Below the pieces are notes generated by a model, which was not told where the DNA came from, searched no databases, and saw only the letters and a list, made by a program, of their open reading frames with translations. Of a stretch of DNA of 64,000 nucleotides, positions 1-11,476 are shown piece by piece. This DNA is from Paraburkholderia sp. PREW-6R (GTDB lineage Bacteria; Pseudomonadota; Gammaproteobacteria; Burkholderiales; Burkholderiaceae): NCBI RefSeq assembly GCF_039621805.1, contig NZ_CP155073.1, positions 2,356,001 through 2,420,000 of the forward strand, read 5' to 3'. A program made the translations under genes and the position numbers. Positions within the stretch are counted from its first letter, which is position 1, and each line of letters opens with the position of its first letter.

Positions 1-122
1 TCATCGATTTCTTTCAGCTTGTAGGCGGCGCGAGCGCGATAGCCCTCCCGCTGTGCCATCTTCACGTAGGGATCGTTGATGTGGTCGTGCAGCCACGCGG
101 TATTGAACTTGTTTTTTGCCAT
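1..122 (-). CDS. rlmE: 23S rRNA (uridine-2552 2'-O)-methyltransferase RlmE (FtsJ/RrmJ), N-terminal fragment cut by the window edge
   Basis: Only the first 40 codons are inside the window, starting at the ATG whose complement is at 120-122. The reading begins [20 protein letters not shown] and continues into [13 protein letters not shown], the conserved RlmE/FtsJ start in which the basic RARAAYKL segment belongs to the SAM-dependent methyltransferase fold. The family methylates U2552 in the ribosomal A loop at a late stage of 50S assembly. It is divergent from yhbY, another ribosome-assembly gene, across a gap of about 190 bp, as in other Burkholderia-type genomes where ftsH follows rlmE. The catalytic residues lie outside the window. 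Confidence 0.93.
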   Translation of the reverse strand, partial: MAKNKFNTAWLHDHINDPYVKMAQREGYRARAAYKLKEID

Positions 123-312
123 TAAACGTTGAACTCTTGCTGCGTCGTGTCGCGCTTTAGCGGATAATACGCGGTTAATTCGCGCGGCCACCGCCAGATC
201 TACCGGCAGTCATCCGCGATTCTGTAGTCCTGACGCGCCACCTGCCCATTCCAGCCGATCAACCATGACCGGACTGCAGGTGCCGCCATTTTAGTCGAGT
301 CTCCCACTTTTC

Positions 313-840
313 ATGACAGCCCTCAAAGTCTCCTCCGACCAACGCGCCGAGTTGCGCTCACAGGCACATGCGCTCAAACCGGTCGTGCTCATCGGCGCCG
401 AAGGCTTGACCGACGCTGTGCTGTCCGAAATCCAGGTTCACCTCGACGCCCACCAGCTCATCAAGATCCGCGTGTTCGGCGACGAACGCGAAGCTCGCCT
501 CGCGATCTACGAAGAAATCTGCGACAAGCTGGATGCAGCGCCCATCCAGCATATCGGCAAGCTGCTGGTGATCTGGAAACCGGAGCACGCGCAACCGGCG
601 GTCAAGGCGAAGCGCGGCGCGCTGCCGAGCGCTCGTGAGGCCGCCATCGAACCCAAGCCGGGTAAAGGCCGCGCACCGCGCGTCGTGAAAGTGGTGAAGC
701 CCAGTGAAATTCCTATGCGCAAGCCGAAGGCCAAGGCGGTGGTAGTGCGTGGCAACGAGCGCGTCACGCAAGGCGGCAACATCAAACGCGCGAAGAAGCG
801 TCAAAGCAGCGCGAAGCGCGCGCATCAGTCGTCGAAATAA
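313..840 (+). CDS. yhbY: YhbY/CRS1 (CRM) domain RNA-binding protein
   Basis: A 175-residue protein whose first 95 residues form a CRM (CRS1-YhbY) domain, seen in the LRSQAHALKPVVLIGAEGL segment and in LIKIRVFGDERE. YhbY family proteins bind pre-50S ribosomal particles. The bacterial family is usually about 97 residues, so the C-terminal half (about residues 98-175) is an extension. It is rich in Lys, Arg, Ala and Pro, is probably disordered, and ends in KKRQSSAKRAHQSSK, which suits RNA contact. It is divergent from rlmE and convergent with the DUF4149 gene. The domain call is firm; the role of the basic tail is inferred. Confidence 0.92.
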   Translation: MTALKVSSDQRAELRSQAHALKPVVLIGAEGLTDAVLSEIQVHLDAHQLIKIRVFGDEREARLAIYEEICDKLDAAPIQHIGKLLVIWKPEHAQPAVKAKRGALPSAREAAIEPKPGKGRAPRVVKVVKPSEIPMRKPKAKAVVVRGNERVTQGGNIKRAKKRQSSAKRAHQSSK

Positions 841-1030
841 ACGGGTAAGGGGTGCGGGCTACGGGTTACGCCCTTGGTTTGCGCCCTTCAGTTCACACCC
901 TGCAGCAAACGCGGCATTTGATCGAAGTTCGCACCGTTGGCCATTCAGCAAGGCCACCAGCGGGTTACGCGAGCCGGCCACGTTGATTAGAAGCGCAACG
1001 CGTCAGGCCTCACGCTCCGGCCTCACGCTT

Positions 1031-1546
1031 TTAACCCGCCACCTTCCGCGCATCACGGCGCGCGCCCTGCTCTGTCTCCGCCAACACCACGCCAGCGCCA
1101 GCCGGCAGCTTCCACACCAGCGCCACGCCCAGCAGACTCTCGATCAGATAAAACAGACTCGACACGCCGTGCAAGATGCCGAAACGCGTCGCATAAGCAG
1201 AGTGGCCCACGTCGGTGCCTGCCTCGAGCGCGGCCATGCGTATTGCGTTCATGAACGGCTGCAACGCGAAATAGCCGACCAGCACGCAGACCAGCATCCC
1301 GGCAATCAACCAGCGCAGGCGCCGGTAAGCGTCCGCGCCGCGCCGAACCAGTACATTGGCAAGCCCTAGCAGCAAGATGCCGCAGACTGCGCCCAGCAGG
1401 CCTTCAATACGAAATAACTGCGCGGCGACCGCGCCCGCCGCCATGCGATCCAGCGACGTGAACAGCACGGGCGCAACGGCATAGCCGATAGTCAGCAGAC
1501 TTCCGACCCATACCACCGTCAGCAGACGGAAGAAACGATGCGGCAT
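1031..1546 (-). CDS. DUF4149 domain integral membrane protein
   Basis: A 171-residue hydrophobic protein starting MPHRFFRLLTVVWVGSLL. Four membrane segments are visible: about residues 5-29, the LLGAVCGILLLGLANVL stretch, LIAGMLVCVLVGYFAL, and LFYLIESLLGVALVW near the end. This matches DUF4149, a family of unknown function regularly found between greA and yhbY in Burkholderia. An in-frame GTG at 1570 overlaps the greA stop and would add eight residues (KAATVSL after the start), so translational coupling with greA is possible. I chose the ATG because the conserved sequence begins there. No catalytic motif is visible. Confidence 0.8.
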   Translation of the reverse strand: MPHRFFRLLTVVWVGSLLTIGYAVAPVLFTSLDRMAAGAVAAQLFRIEGLLGAVCGILLLGLANVLVRRGADAYRRLRWLIAGMLVCVLVGYFALQPFMNAIRMAALEAGTDVGHSAYATRFGILHGVSSLFYLIESLLGVALVWKLPAGAGVVLAETEQGARRDARKVAG

Positions 1547-1566
1547 CAAAGACACCGTCGCCGCCT

Positions 1567-2043
1567 TCACACGTAACTGACTGCGATGATTTCGTACTCG
1601 CGCACGCCGCCCGGTGCCTGCACCGACGCCACGTCGCCTTCCGACTTGCCGATCAGTGCGCGCGCAATCGGCGAGCTGATGGAGATGAGACCGTGGTCGA
1701 TATCCGCTTCGTCGTCGCCGACGATCTGATATTTAACCGACGCACCCGAGTCCAGATCTTCCAGCTCGACCGTGGCGCCGAACACTACACGGCCGTCGGC
1801 CTCCACTGCGGCCGGATCGATCACCTGCGCGCCGGCCAGCTTCGACTCGATCTCGGCAATGCGGCCTTCGATAAAGCCCTGCTTTTCTTTCGCGGCGTCG
1901 TATTCCGCGTTTTCCGACAGATCGCCCTGCGCGCGCGCTTCCGCAATCGAGTTGATCACGGACGGACGCTCAACCGATTTCAGGCGCTGCAACTCATCGC
2001 GCAACATGTCTGCGCCGCGCTTAGTCAAAGGAATAGTGCTCAT
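1567..2043 (-). CDS. greA: Transcription elongation factor GreA
   Basis: A 158-residue protein, the normal GreA length. The N-terminal coiled coil (about residues 1-75) carries the acidic tip [14 protein letters not shown], with Asp41 and Glu44 in the positions that hold the catalytic magnesium in the RNA polymerase secondary channel. The C-terminal domain has the FKBP-like GVREYEI ending. It rescues backtracked polymerase by stimulating transcript cleavage. The start is ATG 2043 ([10 protein letters not shown]); a longer in-frame reading to 2139 has no family similarity. It lies downstream of carB in the same direction, separated by a strong hairpin plus U-tract at 2151-2243, so its expression may be partly uncoupled from carAB. 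Confidence 0.97.
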   Translation of the reverse strand: MSTIPLTKRGADMLRDELQRLKSVERPSVINSIAEARAQGDLSENAEYDAAKEKQGFIEGRIAEIESKLAGAQVIDPAAVEADGRVVFGATVELEDLDSGASVKYQIVGDDEADIDHGLISISSPIARALIGKSEGDVASVQAPGGVREYEIIAVSYV

Positions 2044-2150
2044 AAACAACTCTCGAGAAAACGCCGGGCCGCCCTGAGTGTCCCGCGGCGCTGCAGGAAG
2101 CCTGACTACAGGCGGCAGGTCCACAAGCGCATTGAACAAAAAGCGGCCGT

Positions 2151-2243
2151 AAAAAAAATCACCGCGGTTAAGTGCATTCTGCGGGAGCCGGCGACCCGCG
2201 CAAAACCCGGGCCCAGCACCAACGGAACGCCGCTTAACCGCGG
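2151..2243 (-). terminator. Large inverted repeat with U-tract between carB and greA (terminator or greA-leader attenuator)
   Basis: CCGCGGTTAAG at 2162-2172 is perfectly complementary to CTTAACCGCGG at 2233-2243. The 60-nt interval between them holds further GC-rich complementary pieces. On the minus strand the hairpin is followed by eight U residues (2158 to 2151), and greA starts about 107 nt later. The position right after the carB stop fits a carAB terminator. Because greA has little other upstream DNA, it could also act as an attenuator within a greA leader. Confidence 0.7.
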
Positions 2244-2273
2244 CACTTACATCTCGGACAGGTATTCGAAGCC

Positions 2274-5528
<3,255 letters not shown>

Positions 5529-5590
5529 AACGCTCTCGCTAATGTATTCCTGTGTTCTTTCCGTTGGCGCGCGTCAGTGCGACGTTGCGC

Positions 5591-5629
5591 GCGCTCTGCT
5601 GTATGCGCTCTGCTGCGTGCGCTCGGTCG
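5591..5629. repeat. Short 14-bp-period direct repeat in the carA-carB spacer
   Basis: GCGCTCTGCTG occurs at 5591-5601 and again at 5605-5615. A third partial unit (GCGCTC) begins at 5619, giving a 14-bp period. The 205-bp spacer between carA and carB has no supported gene and no U-tract terminator. Confidence 0.6.
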
Positions 5630-5733
5630 ACTGCGGCCTGCTTCGCGTCGAGCGCACTCGCGTTGGCTGAGTGCGTCGCGCTGCGAACCGCGCGCCAACT
5701 GCGCGCATCACATGCTGTGCAGTGCCGGCCGCC

Positions 5734-6888
5734 TCAGGCCGCTGCGCTCTTGCCGGCTTTACTCGCGTCCATCAACGCCGTGAAGCGGTCGAACAGATAG
5801 GCGATGTCGTGCGGACCGGGCGACGCTTCCGGGTGACCCTGAAAGCAGAACGCCGGCTTGTCGGTCAGCGCGAAGCCTTGCAGCGTGCCGTCGAACAGCG
5901 AAACGTGCGTGACTTTTGCGTTGGCGGGCAGCGTGTTCGCGTCGACCGCGAACCCATGATTCTGCGACGTGATAACGACGCGGCCGTCGTCCATATCCTT
6001 GACCGGATGGTTCGCGCCGTGGTGGCCGGTTTTCATCTTCACGGTTTTCGCGCCGACCGCAAGACCCATGATCTGATGGCCGAGGCAGATGCCGAACGTG
6101 GGAATGCCGCGCTCGATCAACTCTTTCGTAGCCGAGATGGCGTAATCGCACGGCTCGGGATCGCCTGGACCGTTCGACAGGAACACGCCGTCTGGGTTGA
6201 GCGCAAGCGCGTCGGCGGCGCTGGCTTGCGCCGGCAGCACCGTGACCTGGCAGCCGCGCTCGGCCAGCATGCGCAAAATGTTGTACTTGACGCCGTAATC
6301 GAATGCGACCACCCGGTATTTCGGCGCGGTTTGCGTGCCGTAGCCTTCGCCCAGACGCCACTCAGTCTGCGTCCATTCGTACCGGTCTTTCGTGGACACG
6401 ACTTTCGCGAGGTCCATGCCGGACAGGCCCGGGAACGAGCGCGCAAGTTCGATTGCGCGGGCTTCGTCGTCGGAACCGGCGAGGATCGCGCCATTCTGCG
6501 CGCCCTTGTCACGCAGCACGCGCGTGAGCATGCGGGTGTCGAGACCGGCAATGGCCACTACGCCTTCGTCCTTCAGGTATTGCGGGAGCGTGCGCTCCAT
6601 GCGGAAATTCGACGCGAGAACCGGCAGATCGCGAATGATCAGGCCAGCGGCATGGACTTTCGTCGCCTCGACATCTTCGGCGTTCACGCCGACGTTGCCG
6701 ATATGCGGATACGTGAGGGTCACGATCTGGCGCGCGTAGCTCGGGTCTGTCAGGATTTCCTGATAGCCGGTGATAGCGGTGTTGAACACGACTTCGCCGA
6801 TGGTATGCCCGGGGGCGCCGATCGAGTAACCACGAAAGACCGTGCCGTCGGCGAGCGCGAGCAGAGCGGGAGAAAATGACGGCAACAC
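5734..6888 (-). CDS. carA: Carbamoyl-phosphate synthase small (glutaminase) subunit
   Basis: A 384-residue CarA. The N-terminal small-subunit domain begins [19 protein letters not shown] and is followed by a class I glutamine amidotransferase domain with nucleophile loop [13 protein letters not shown] and the C-terminal His/Glu pair in [15 protein letters not shown]. It supplies ammonia to CarB. I chose GTG 6888 because AAGGAG lies six bases upstream and the known family N-terminus begins there; in-frame reading up to 7080 is non-conserved leader. A promoter at 7153-7181 implies an untranslated leader of roughly 255 nt. Confidence 0.98.
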   Translation of the reverse strand: MLPSFSPALLALADGTVFRGYSIGAPGHTIGEVVFNTAITGYQEILTDPSYARQIVTLTYPHIGNVGVNAEDVEATKVHAAGLIIRDLPVLASNFRMERTLPQYLKDEGVVAIAGLDTRMLTRVLRDKGAQNGAILAGSDDEARAIELARSFPGLSGMDLAKVVSTKDRYEWTQTEWRLGEGYGTQTAPKYRVVAFDYGVKYNILRMLAERGCQVTVLPAQASAADALALNPDGVFLSNGPGDPEPCDYAISATKELIERGIPTFGICLGHQIMGLAVGAKTVKMKTGHHGANHPVKDMDDGRVVITSQNHGFAVDANTLPANAKVTHVSLFDGTLQGFALTDKPAFCFQGHPEASPGPHDIAYLFDRFTALMDASKAGKSAAA

Positions 6889-7338
6889 GGGAAACTCCTT
6901 GAGGAACACCCTGTTGCCGACCTGCCTATCCGGTTTGCGAGCCGCAGCGGCATGCATCAGACGATGTGCGCGCAGACTCGCTCGCGTGCAGCCTTGGTGT
7001 TGCAAGGGGCGGTTGCCGGGGCGCGATGAGTCCATTGTGTGGACGGATCGGCTGGGTGCAGGGCCCTGCTTGCGACGCAAATGGCGCGCGGCGGATGAAC
7101 GGTATGGGAGAGGTAGGCGCTAGGGTGCGGGTTGATAAGCTCAAACCTTCAAATTATAGCGTGAAACTACCCTTCCCTCAAATCCGAGATGACAGGCCGG
7201 CGCTGGAACGGACCCCGCCTGAACGGCGCAAGCGCTGCCGGTCGGGGCGTTCGGCGAGGCCCTTCATGTTCACGTGGCGCGAATTCGGGATAGCTCAGGG
7301 AACACACACATCTGCCCCTATTCTTCCCCGCCTGCCGC
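6889..7338. other. Intergenic region: long carA leader, carA promoter and MFS gene 3' flank
   Basis: No supported gene lies in this 450-bp stretch. From about 6889 to 7146 it holds the carA 5' untranslated leader; the strong promoter follows at 7153-7181. From 7182 to 7338 I see nothing recognisable apart from the downstream flank of the MFS gene that ends at 7339. Confidence 0.6.
7153..7181 (-). promoter_or_regulatory. Sigma-70 type promoter for carAB
   Basis: On the minus strand TTGAGG (7181-7176) and a perfect TATAAT (7158-7153) are separated by exactly 17 bases. Transcription would start near 7146, about 255 nt before the carA GTG. This is the best housekeeping promoter I see in the window. 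Confidence 0.75.
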
Positions 7339-8580
7339 TCAGACCTGCTGCCCGGCGCCTGCCTGCTCAGGTTGAGCCAGCACGCGACCCGGCAGCACGT
7401 ACCAGATCGCGCTCAGCACTTGCAGCACGAGGAGAATGGTCCACGCGGCGCGATGCGCGGCCGCCGGATAGTGGCCGCCGCTCGCCGGCCAGTGCGAAAG
7501 CACCGCGCCCACGCCAATCTGGAAGCCGAAGATCAACAGGAAAATGATGAGCGTCAGCGTCGTGTTCACGCGGCCGATCATCTGCGCCGGGAAGTGCCGT
7601 GCCATGACCGCATAACTCAGAATGCCCGTGCCGCCGAACACGCCGTATGCGGCCCAGAGCAGCCCTGCCGGCAGCGGCGCGTTGAACATGATCAGCAACT
7701 GCGTCACGACATACAGCGCCATGCCGACACCACAAAACGCATACAGCGAGATGCCGCGCCGCTCCAGGCTGCGCGCCGCCGCGCCGAAGCCGACGCAGCC
7801 CGCCATCATCGCGAAGCCGAGAATCGACACGAGCGCGGCCGCCTCACGCGGCTCGAAGCCCTGCACGTCGCGCAACCACGCGCCCACCCACAGCGATTGC
7901 ATCGCGTAAAAGACGCCCTGCGTCACCACCGAGAATGAGGCGATTTTCCAGAAGGCGCCACTCCCGAGGATATGCAACGTGCCTTTGAACTGCGTGCCGA
8001 TGCTCGCCCGTTGATGCGTGTCGTTGCTATCCGGCGCGAGCGTCCACTGCGCGAGCGCAACCAGCACGGTCAGCAGTCCCAGTCCGACGCACACAGACCG
8101 CCAGCTTGCGAAACCCAGCACCCACGTCAACGGCGAGCCGACCATCACCCCGCCGAAGCCGCCGATCGCCATCACGAGACCATTCATCAGCGGAAGACGC
8201 GCGGACGCGAAGTGCTGCGCGAGCGCCTTGAATGCCGCACCCAAACACACGGACACGCCGATGCCGATCAGCAGCCGCCCGATCATCATCACGCCCAGAC
8301 TGTGCGCAGCGCCGAACACCCCGATACCGAGCGCCGCGAACAGCAACGTGCCCGCCGTCACACGCCGCGCGCCAAAATGGTCGAGCAGCACGCCCGCCGG
8401 AATCTGCGCGCCGGCAAAACCCAGAAAATAAAGACTCGTCAGCAGACCCAGATCCGCCGCCGACAAACCGAGGTCGCGCGTGATGAAAGGCGCGAAGCCC
8501 AGATTGACGCCACGAAACACGTAGGAAACAAAATATCCCGCGGAAAACAGCAGGAAGACACGCCATTGGGTCGACGACAT
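7339..8580 (-). CDS. Major facilitator superfamily transporter
   Basis: A 413-residue membrane protein with about 12 hydrophobic segments. The MFS motif A equivalent is seen as GVLLDHFGARRV between helices 2 and 3, and a second loop after the central linker (about residues 185-205) separates the two six-helix halves. It begins MSSTQWRVFLLFSAGYFVSY at ATG 8580; in-frame sequence upstream to 8676 is not MFS-like. The substrate cannot be told from sequence. It lies after the mltD terminator and is probably its own transcription unit. Confidence 0.88.
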   Translation of the reverse strand: MSSTQWRVFLLFSAGYFVSYVFRGVNLGFAPFITRDLGLSAADLGLLTSLYFLGFAGAQIPAGVLLDHFGARRVTAGTLLFAALGIGVFGAAHSLGVMMIGRLLIGIGVSVCLGAAFKALAQHFASARLPLMNGLVMAIGGFGGVMVGSPLTWVLGFASWRSVCVGLGLLTVLVALAQWTLAPDSNDTHQRASIGTQFKGTLHILGSGAFWKIASFSVVTQGVFYAMQSLWVGAWLRDVQGFEPREAAALVSILGFAMMAGCVGFGAAARSLERRGISLYAFCGVGMALYVVTQLLIMFNAPLPAGLLWAAYGVFGGTGILSYAVMARHFPAQMIGRVNTTLTLIIFLLIFGFQIGVGAVLSHWPASGGHYPAAAHRAAWTILLVLQVLSAIWYVLPGRVLAQPEQAGAGQQV

Positions 8581-8676
8581 AGAGTTCAAGGATGGAAGCC
8601 GCACCGGCCAGAGCCCAAACGATAAAGGAAATGCGCCGGTTCGGCGCGCGTGACCCCATGACAGACAGGGCCGCAA

Positions 8677-8708
8677 TGAAAAACGCCGTCACGGCGAGTG
8701 ACGGCGTT
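8677..8708 (-). terminator. Rho-independent terminator after mltD
   Basis: AACGCCGTCA (8682-8691) pairs with TGACGGCGTT (8699-8708) around a 7-nt loop. On the minus strand the stem is followed by a run of U. It lies about 105 bp downstream of the mltD stop. Confidence 0.85.
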
Positions 8709-8813
8709 AAAACCACGGTGCGTGCGATCAGAGCGACGTTCGCGTGCCGCGCCTACAGTGCATGACGTCAGGACCGTGGGAGCCGCGTGTGTGGCGTATG
8801 TGGTGTAAGTGGC

Positions 8814-10508
8814 CTACTTGCCCTTCTTCGCGTTGGCCGCGGTTTTCGAGCGGCCCTCGGCGGCTGACTTCGACGATTTGCCCGCCGTGGAAGCCGACAC
8901 TTTGGTCACCTTGCCATTGCTGGCGCTCGACGCTGTCGGCTTGCTAACCTTGCCCACCGGCTCCGACACTCTCACGACCGGCGAGTGGCCACGACCTTTT
9001 TTCCTGTCGTTGCGCGATTCGCTTCTCGTGTCCGCGACGTGGGTGCCGATCTTCTGCACGCCACCGCCCTGCACGTCTGCCGCGATGCGTTCCGGACCCG
9101 GCTCGGTGGGCATGGGTTTGCCGACGGGAACGTGCAGCACGACTACCTGGCCGCGCGACACCTGATCGCGGTGCGTGTGATTCCACGCCTTCACCTGACC
9201 GACCGACACGCCGTAGCGCAAAGCAATTGCCGCGACCGACTGGTTACGGCGCACGCGAATCAGCATCTTGCGCGTGTCGGGGACATCCGGCTCCATCGCC
9301 AGCACCGCACTTTCGGCGACGTCGGCGCTGATATCTTCGTCGTCGTCCGAACCGCGCGGCACGACGATCGTCGAGCCCGGCTTCAGACGCATGCCGGCCG
9401 GAATCTTGTTCACTTCCATCAGCGTGTCGGTGTCCACACCGATCTTCTGGGCGATCGCCGACGGCGCCGCACGCTCGGTCACGGTGTACGTCGTCCACGA
9501 CGACAGCGAGCCGGAATACGTCTTCAGATTGCGCTCGAACGCGCTGGCATTGTCGAACGGCAGCAGGATCTGCGGCTGCGTGGCGCCGAGAATCACCGGC
9601 TTGCGAAACGACGGGTTCAGCGAACGGAATTCGTCCGTGGAGAGATTGGCGAGCCTGGCAGCCATGTCCACGTCGATATCGTGCGACGTGGTGACCGTGA
9701 CGAAATACGGGTGATTGGGAATGGAAGGCAGCGTGAGCCCGTACATTTGCGGGTTCATCACGATGTTCTTGACTGCCTGCAGCTTCGGCACGTAATTGCG
9801 CGTCTCGTTCGGCATGCGCAGGCTGAGATAGTCGGTGGGCAGCCCCGCCGCCTCGTTGCGCGCAATAGCGCGTTGCACATTGCCCTCGCCCCAGTTGTAT
9901 GCGGCGAGCGCGAGCTGCCAGTCGCCGAACATGTCGTGCAGGCGTGAGAGGTAGTCGAGCGCGGCGCTGGTGGAGGCCAGCACGTCGCGGCGTTCGTCCT
10001 GCCACATGTTCTGCTTGAGGTTGTACGTGCGGCCCGTGCCCGGCATGAACTGCCACATGCCCGCCGCCTTCGCGACCGACAACGCCTGCGGGCTATACGC
10101 CGATTCGATGAACGGCAGCAGCGCAAGCTCGGTCGGCATATGGCGCGCCTCGAGCTCCTCGACGATGTGATACAGGTACTTCTGCGAACGCTCGGTCATG
10201 CGCTGCACGTAGTCGGGACGCTGCGCATACCAGTTCACCTGCATGTCGACGAGGTCGGTTTGCAGGTCGGGCATCTGGAACCCACGGCGAATACGACCCC
10301 ACAGGTCGGCGTCGGCGCTGGTCAGTTGCGTGACCGAACCTTGGTCGACGTTGATCGTTTCTTTTGCGGCGGAAGTCTTGCGAAGGGCGTCAGCGACTGC
10401 TTGCTGAGTGGCGGGATTGGTTGCGGTGGTAGAGCTATTCGTTGTCGGTCCCTGGCTTGCGCAAGCAGCGAGCGTAAGGACCAGCAACGCACTTAAGATA
10501 AATCTCAT
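8814..10508 (-). CDS. mltD: Membrane-bound lytic murein transglycosylase D-like lipoprotein with LysM repeats
   Basis: A 564-residue protein starting MRFILSALLVLTLAACAS, a lipoprotein signal peptide with lipobox LAAC. A soluble-lytic-transglycosylase (SLT) domain at roughly 100-260 has the catalytic Glu in FIESAYSP and the GMWQFMPGTGR motif. Two LysM peptidoglycan-binding repeats follow: one around TYTVTERAAPSAIAQKIGV and one around VRRNQSVAAIALRYGVSVG. It cleaves glycan strands to 1,6-anhydro products at the inner face of the outer membrane. The tail of about 60 residues is Lys/Ser/Ala-rich and probably disordered. It lies downstream of gloB, as in other betaproteobacteria. Confidence 0.95.
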   Translation of the reverse strand: MRFILSALLVLTLAACASQGPTTNSSTTATNPATQQAVADALRKTSAAKETINVDQGSVTQLTSADADLWGRIRRGFQMPDLQTDLVDMQVNWYAQRPDYVQRMTERSQKYLYHIVEELEARHMPTELALLPFIESAYSPQALSVAKAAGMWQFMPGTGRTYNLKQNMWQDERRDVLASTSAALDYLSRLHDMFGDWQLALAAYNWGEGNVQRAIARNEAAGLPTDYLSLRMPNETRNYVPKLQAVKNIVMNPQMYGLTLPSIPNHPYFVTVTTSHDIDVDMAARLANLSTDEFRSLNPSFRKPVILGATQPQILLPFDNASAFERNLKTYSGSLSSWTTYTVTERAAPSAIAQKIGVDTDTLMEVNKIPAGMRLKPGSTIVVPRGSDDDEDISADVAESAVLAMEPDVPDTRKMLIRVRRNQSVAAIALRYGVSVGQVKAWNHTHRDQVSRGQVVVLHVPVGKPMPTEPGPERIAADVQGGGVQKIGTHVADTRSESRNDRKKGRGHSPVVRVSEPVGKVSKPTASSASNGKVTKVSASTAGKSSKSAAEGRSKTAANAKKGK

Positions 10509-10668
10509 GAACGTCTCGGCTTCCACAAAGGGCTGGAATTTGCAGCCGATAGTACGAAACGGCAACGTTTACGTCAATCGGAAAGTTATGAAAAAATCAA
10601 GCAAATCTTGGGCTTGGCGAATTTTTCCGATTTAATTCATGAGCAATGTCCTAATTCGCATCCTGTCA

Positions 10669-11457
10669 TCAGAAGCGATTTTTCCATTCGCGCATCAGCG
10701 TAAAAGCCGTTAATCGATCCGGCACCGATTCATGCAACTGCTCCCGCAAGGTAGCCTGCAACGTCGCGTGGTCGGCGCGCAGGAACGGGTTCACTGCGCG
10801 TTCGTGAGCGATGGTGGTGGGCAGCGTCGGCAGGTTGCGGGCACGCAGTCCGGTTGCCTTGTCGCGCCACGCCTGAAGTTCGGCGTTATCTGGCTCGCAC
10901 GCGAGCGCAAAGCGGATGTTCGACAGCGTGTACTCATGCGCGCAATGCACCTCCGTGTTGCCGGGCAGCGCGGCGAGCGCGTCCAGCGAGGCCAGCATCT
11001 GCCGCGGCGTGCCTTCGAACAGCCGGCCGCAGCCGCACGCGAACAACGTGTCGCCGCAAAACACGTGCGGCGTGCCCTGCGGATCGGCCGCCTGAAAATA
11101 GGCGATGTGGCCGCTCGTGTGGCCGGGCACGTCGAGCACGCCCAATTCGAGCGCGGGTGCCGCAATCGACACGCGATCGCCGTTTTCGAGACGGTGCGTG
11201 AGATGCTCGATCGCTTCACCAGCGGGGCCGTAGACGGGCACGGCCTGGCCATTCAGCAGATCGGCCACCCCACCGACGTGGTCTTGATGGTGGTGCGTGA
11301 GTAAAATAGCGCTCAGCCTCCACCCCCGCTTCGCGAGATACGCCCGCACGGGGGCGGCTTCACCCGGATCGACGACGACCGCATGGCGTCCGTCGGAAAC
11401 GACCCAGATGTAATTGTCATCAAACGCCGGGACCGGTACGTACTCGAGCGCATTCAT
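10669..11457 (-). CDS. gloB: Hydroxyacylglutathione hydrolase (glyoxalase II)
   Basis: A 262-residue metallo-beta-lactamase-fold enzyme. The dinuclear metal motif THHHQDH is at residues 54-60; further ligands are in the GHTSGH and HCAHEYT motifs. The C-terminal glyoxalase II domain includes ERAVNPFLRAD. It hydrolyses S-lactoylglutathione to lactate and glutathione in methylglyoxal detoxification. The ATG at 11457 is only 19 bp from the ATG of the divergent methyltransferase gene, so the two promoters must overlap or lie in each other's coding region. Confidence 0.97.
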   Translation of the reverse strand: MNALEYVPVPAFDDNYIWVVSDGRHAVVVDPGEAAPVRAYLAKRGWRLSAILLTHHHQDHVGGVADLLNGQAVPVYGPAGEAIEHLTHRLENGDRVSIAAPALELGVLDVPGHTSGHIAYFQAADPQGTPHVFCGDTLFACGCGRLFEGTPRQMLASLDALAALPGNTEVHCAHEYTLSNIRFALACEPDNAELQAWRDKATGLRARNLPTLPTTIAHERAVNPFLRADHATLQATLREQLHESVPDRLTAFTLMREWKNRF

Positions 11458-11476
11458 AGGCGACGCATTCTCTGAT

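Noticed and set aside
749..1369. 206-codon plus-strand frame overlapping the yhbY end
   Set aside because: It overlaps yhbY in another frame and then runs antisense to the DUF4149 gene; no family signal.
5671..6879. 402-codon open frame on the plus strand
   Set aside because: It lies antisense to carA and has shadow composition; carA is certain.
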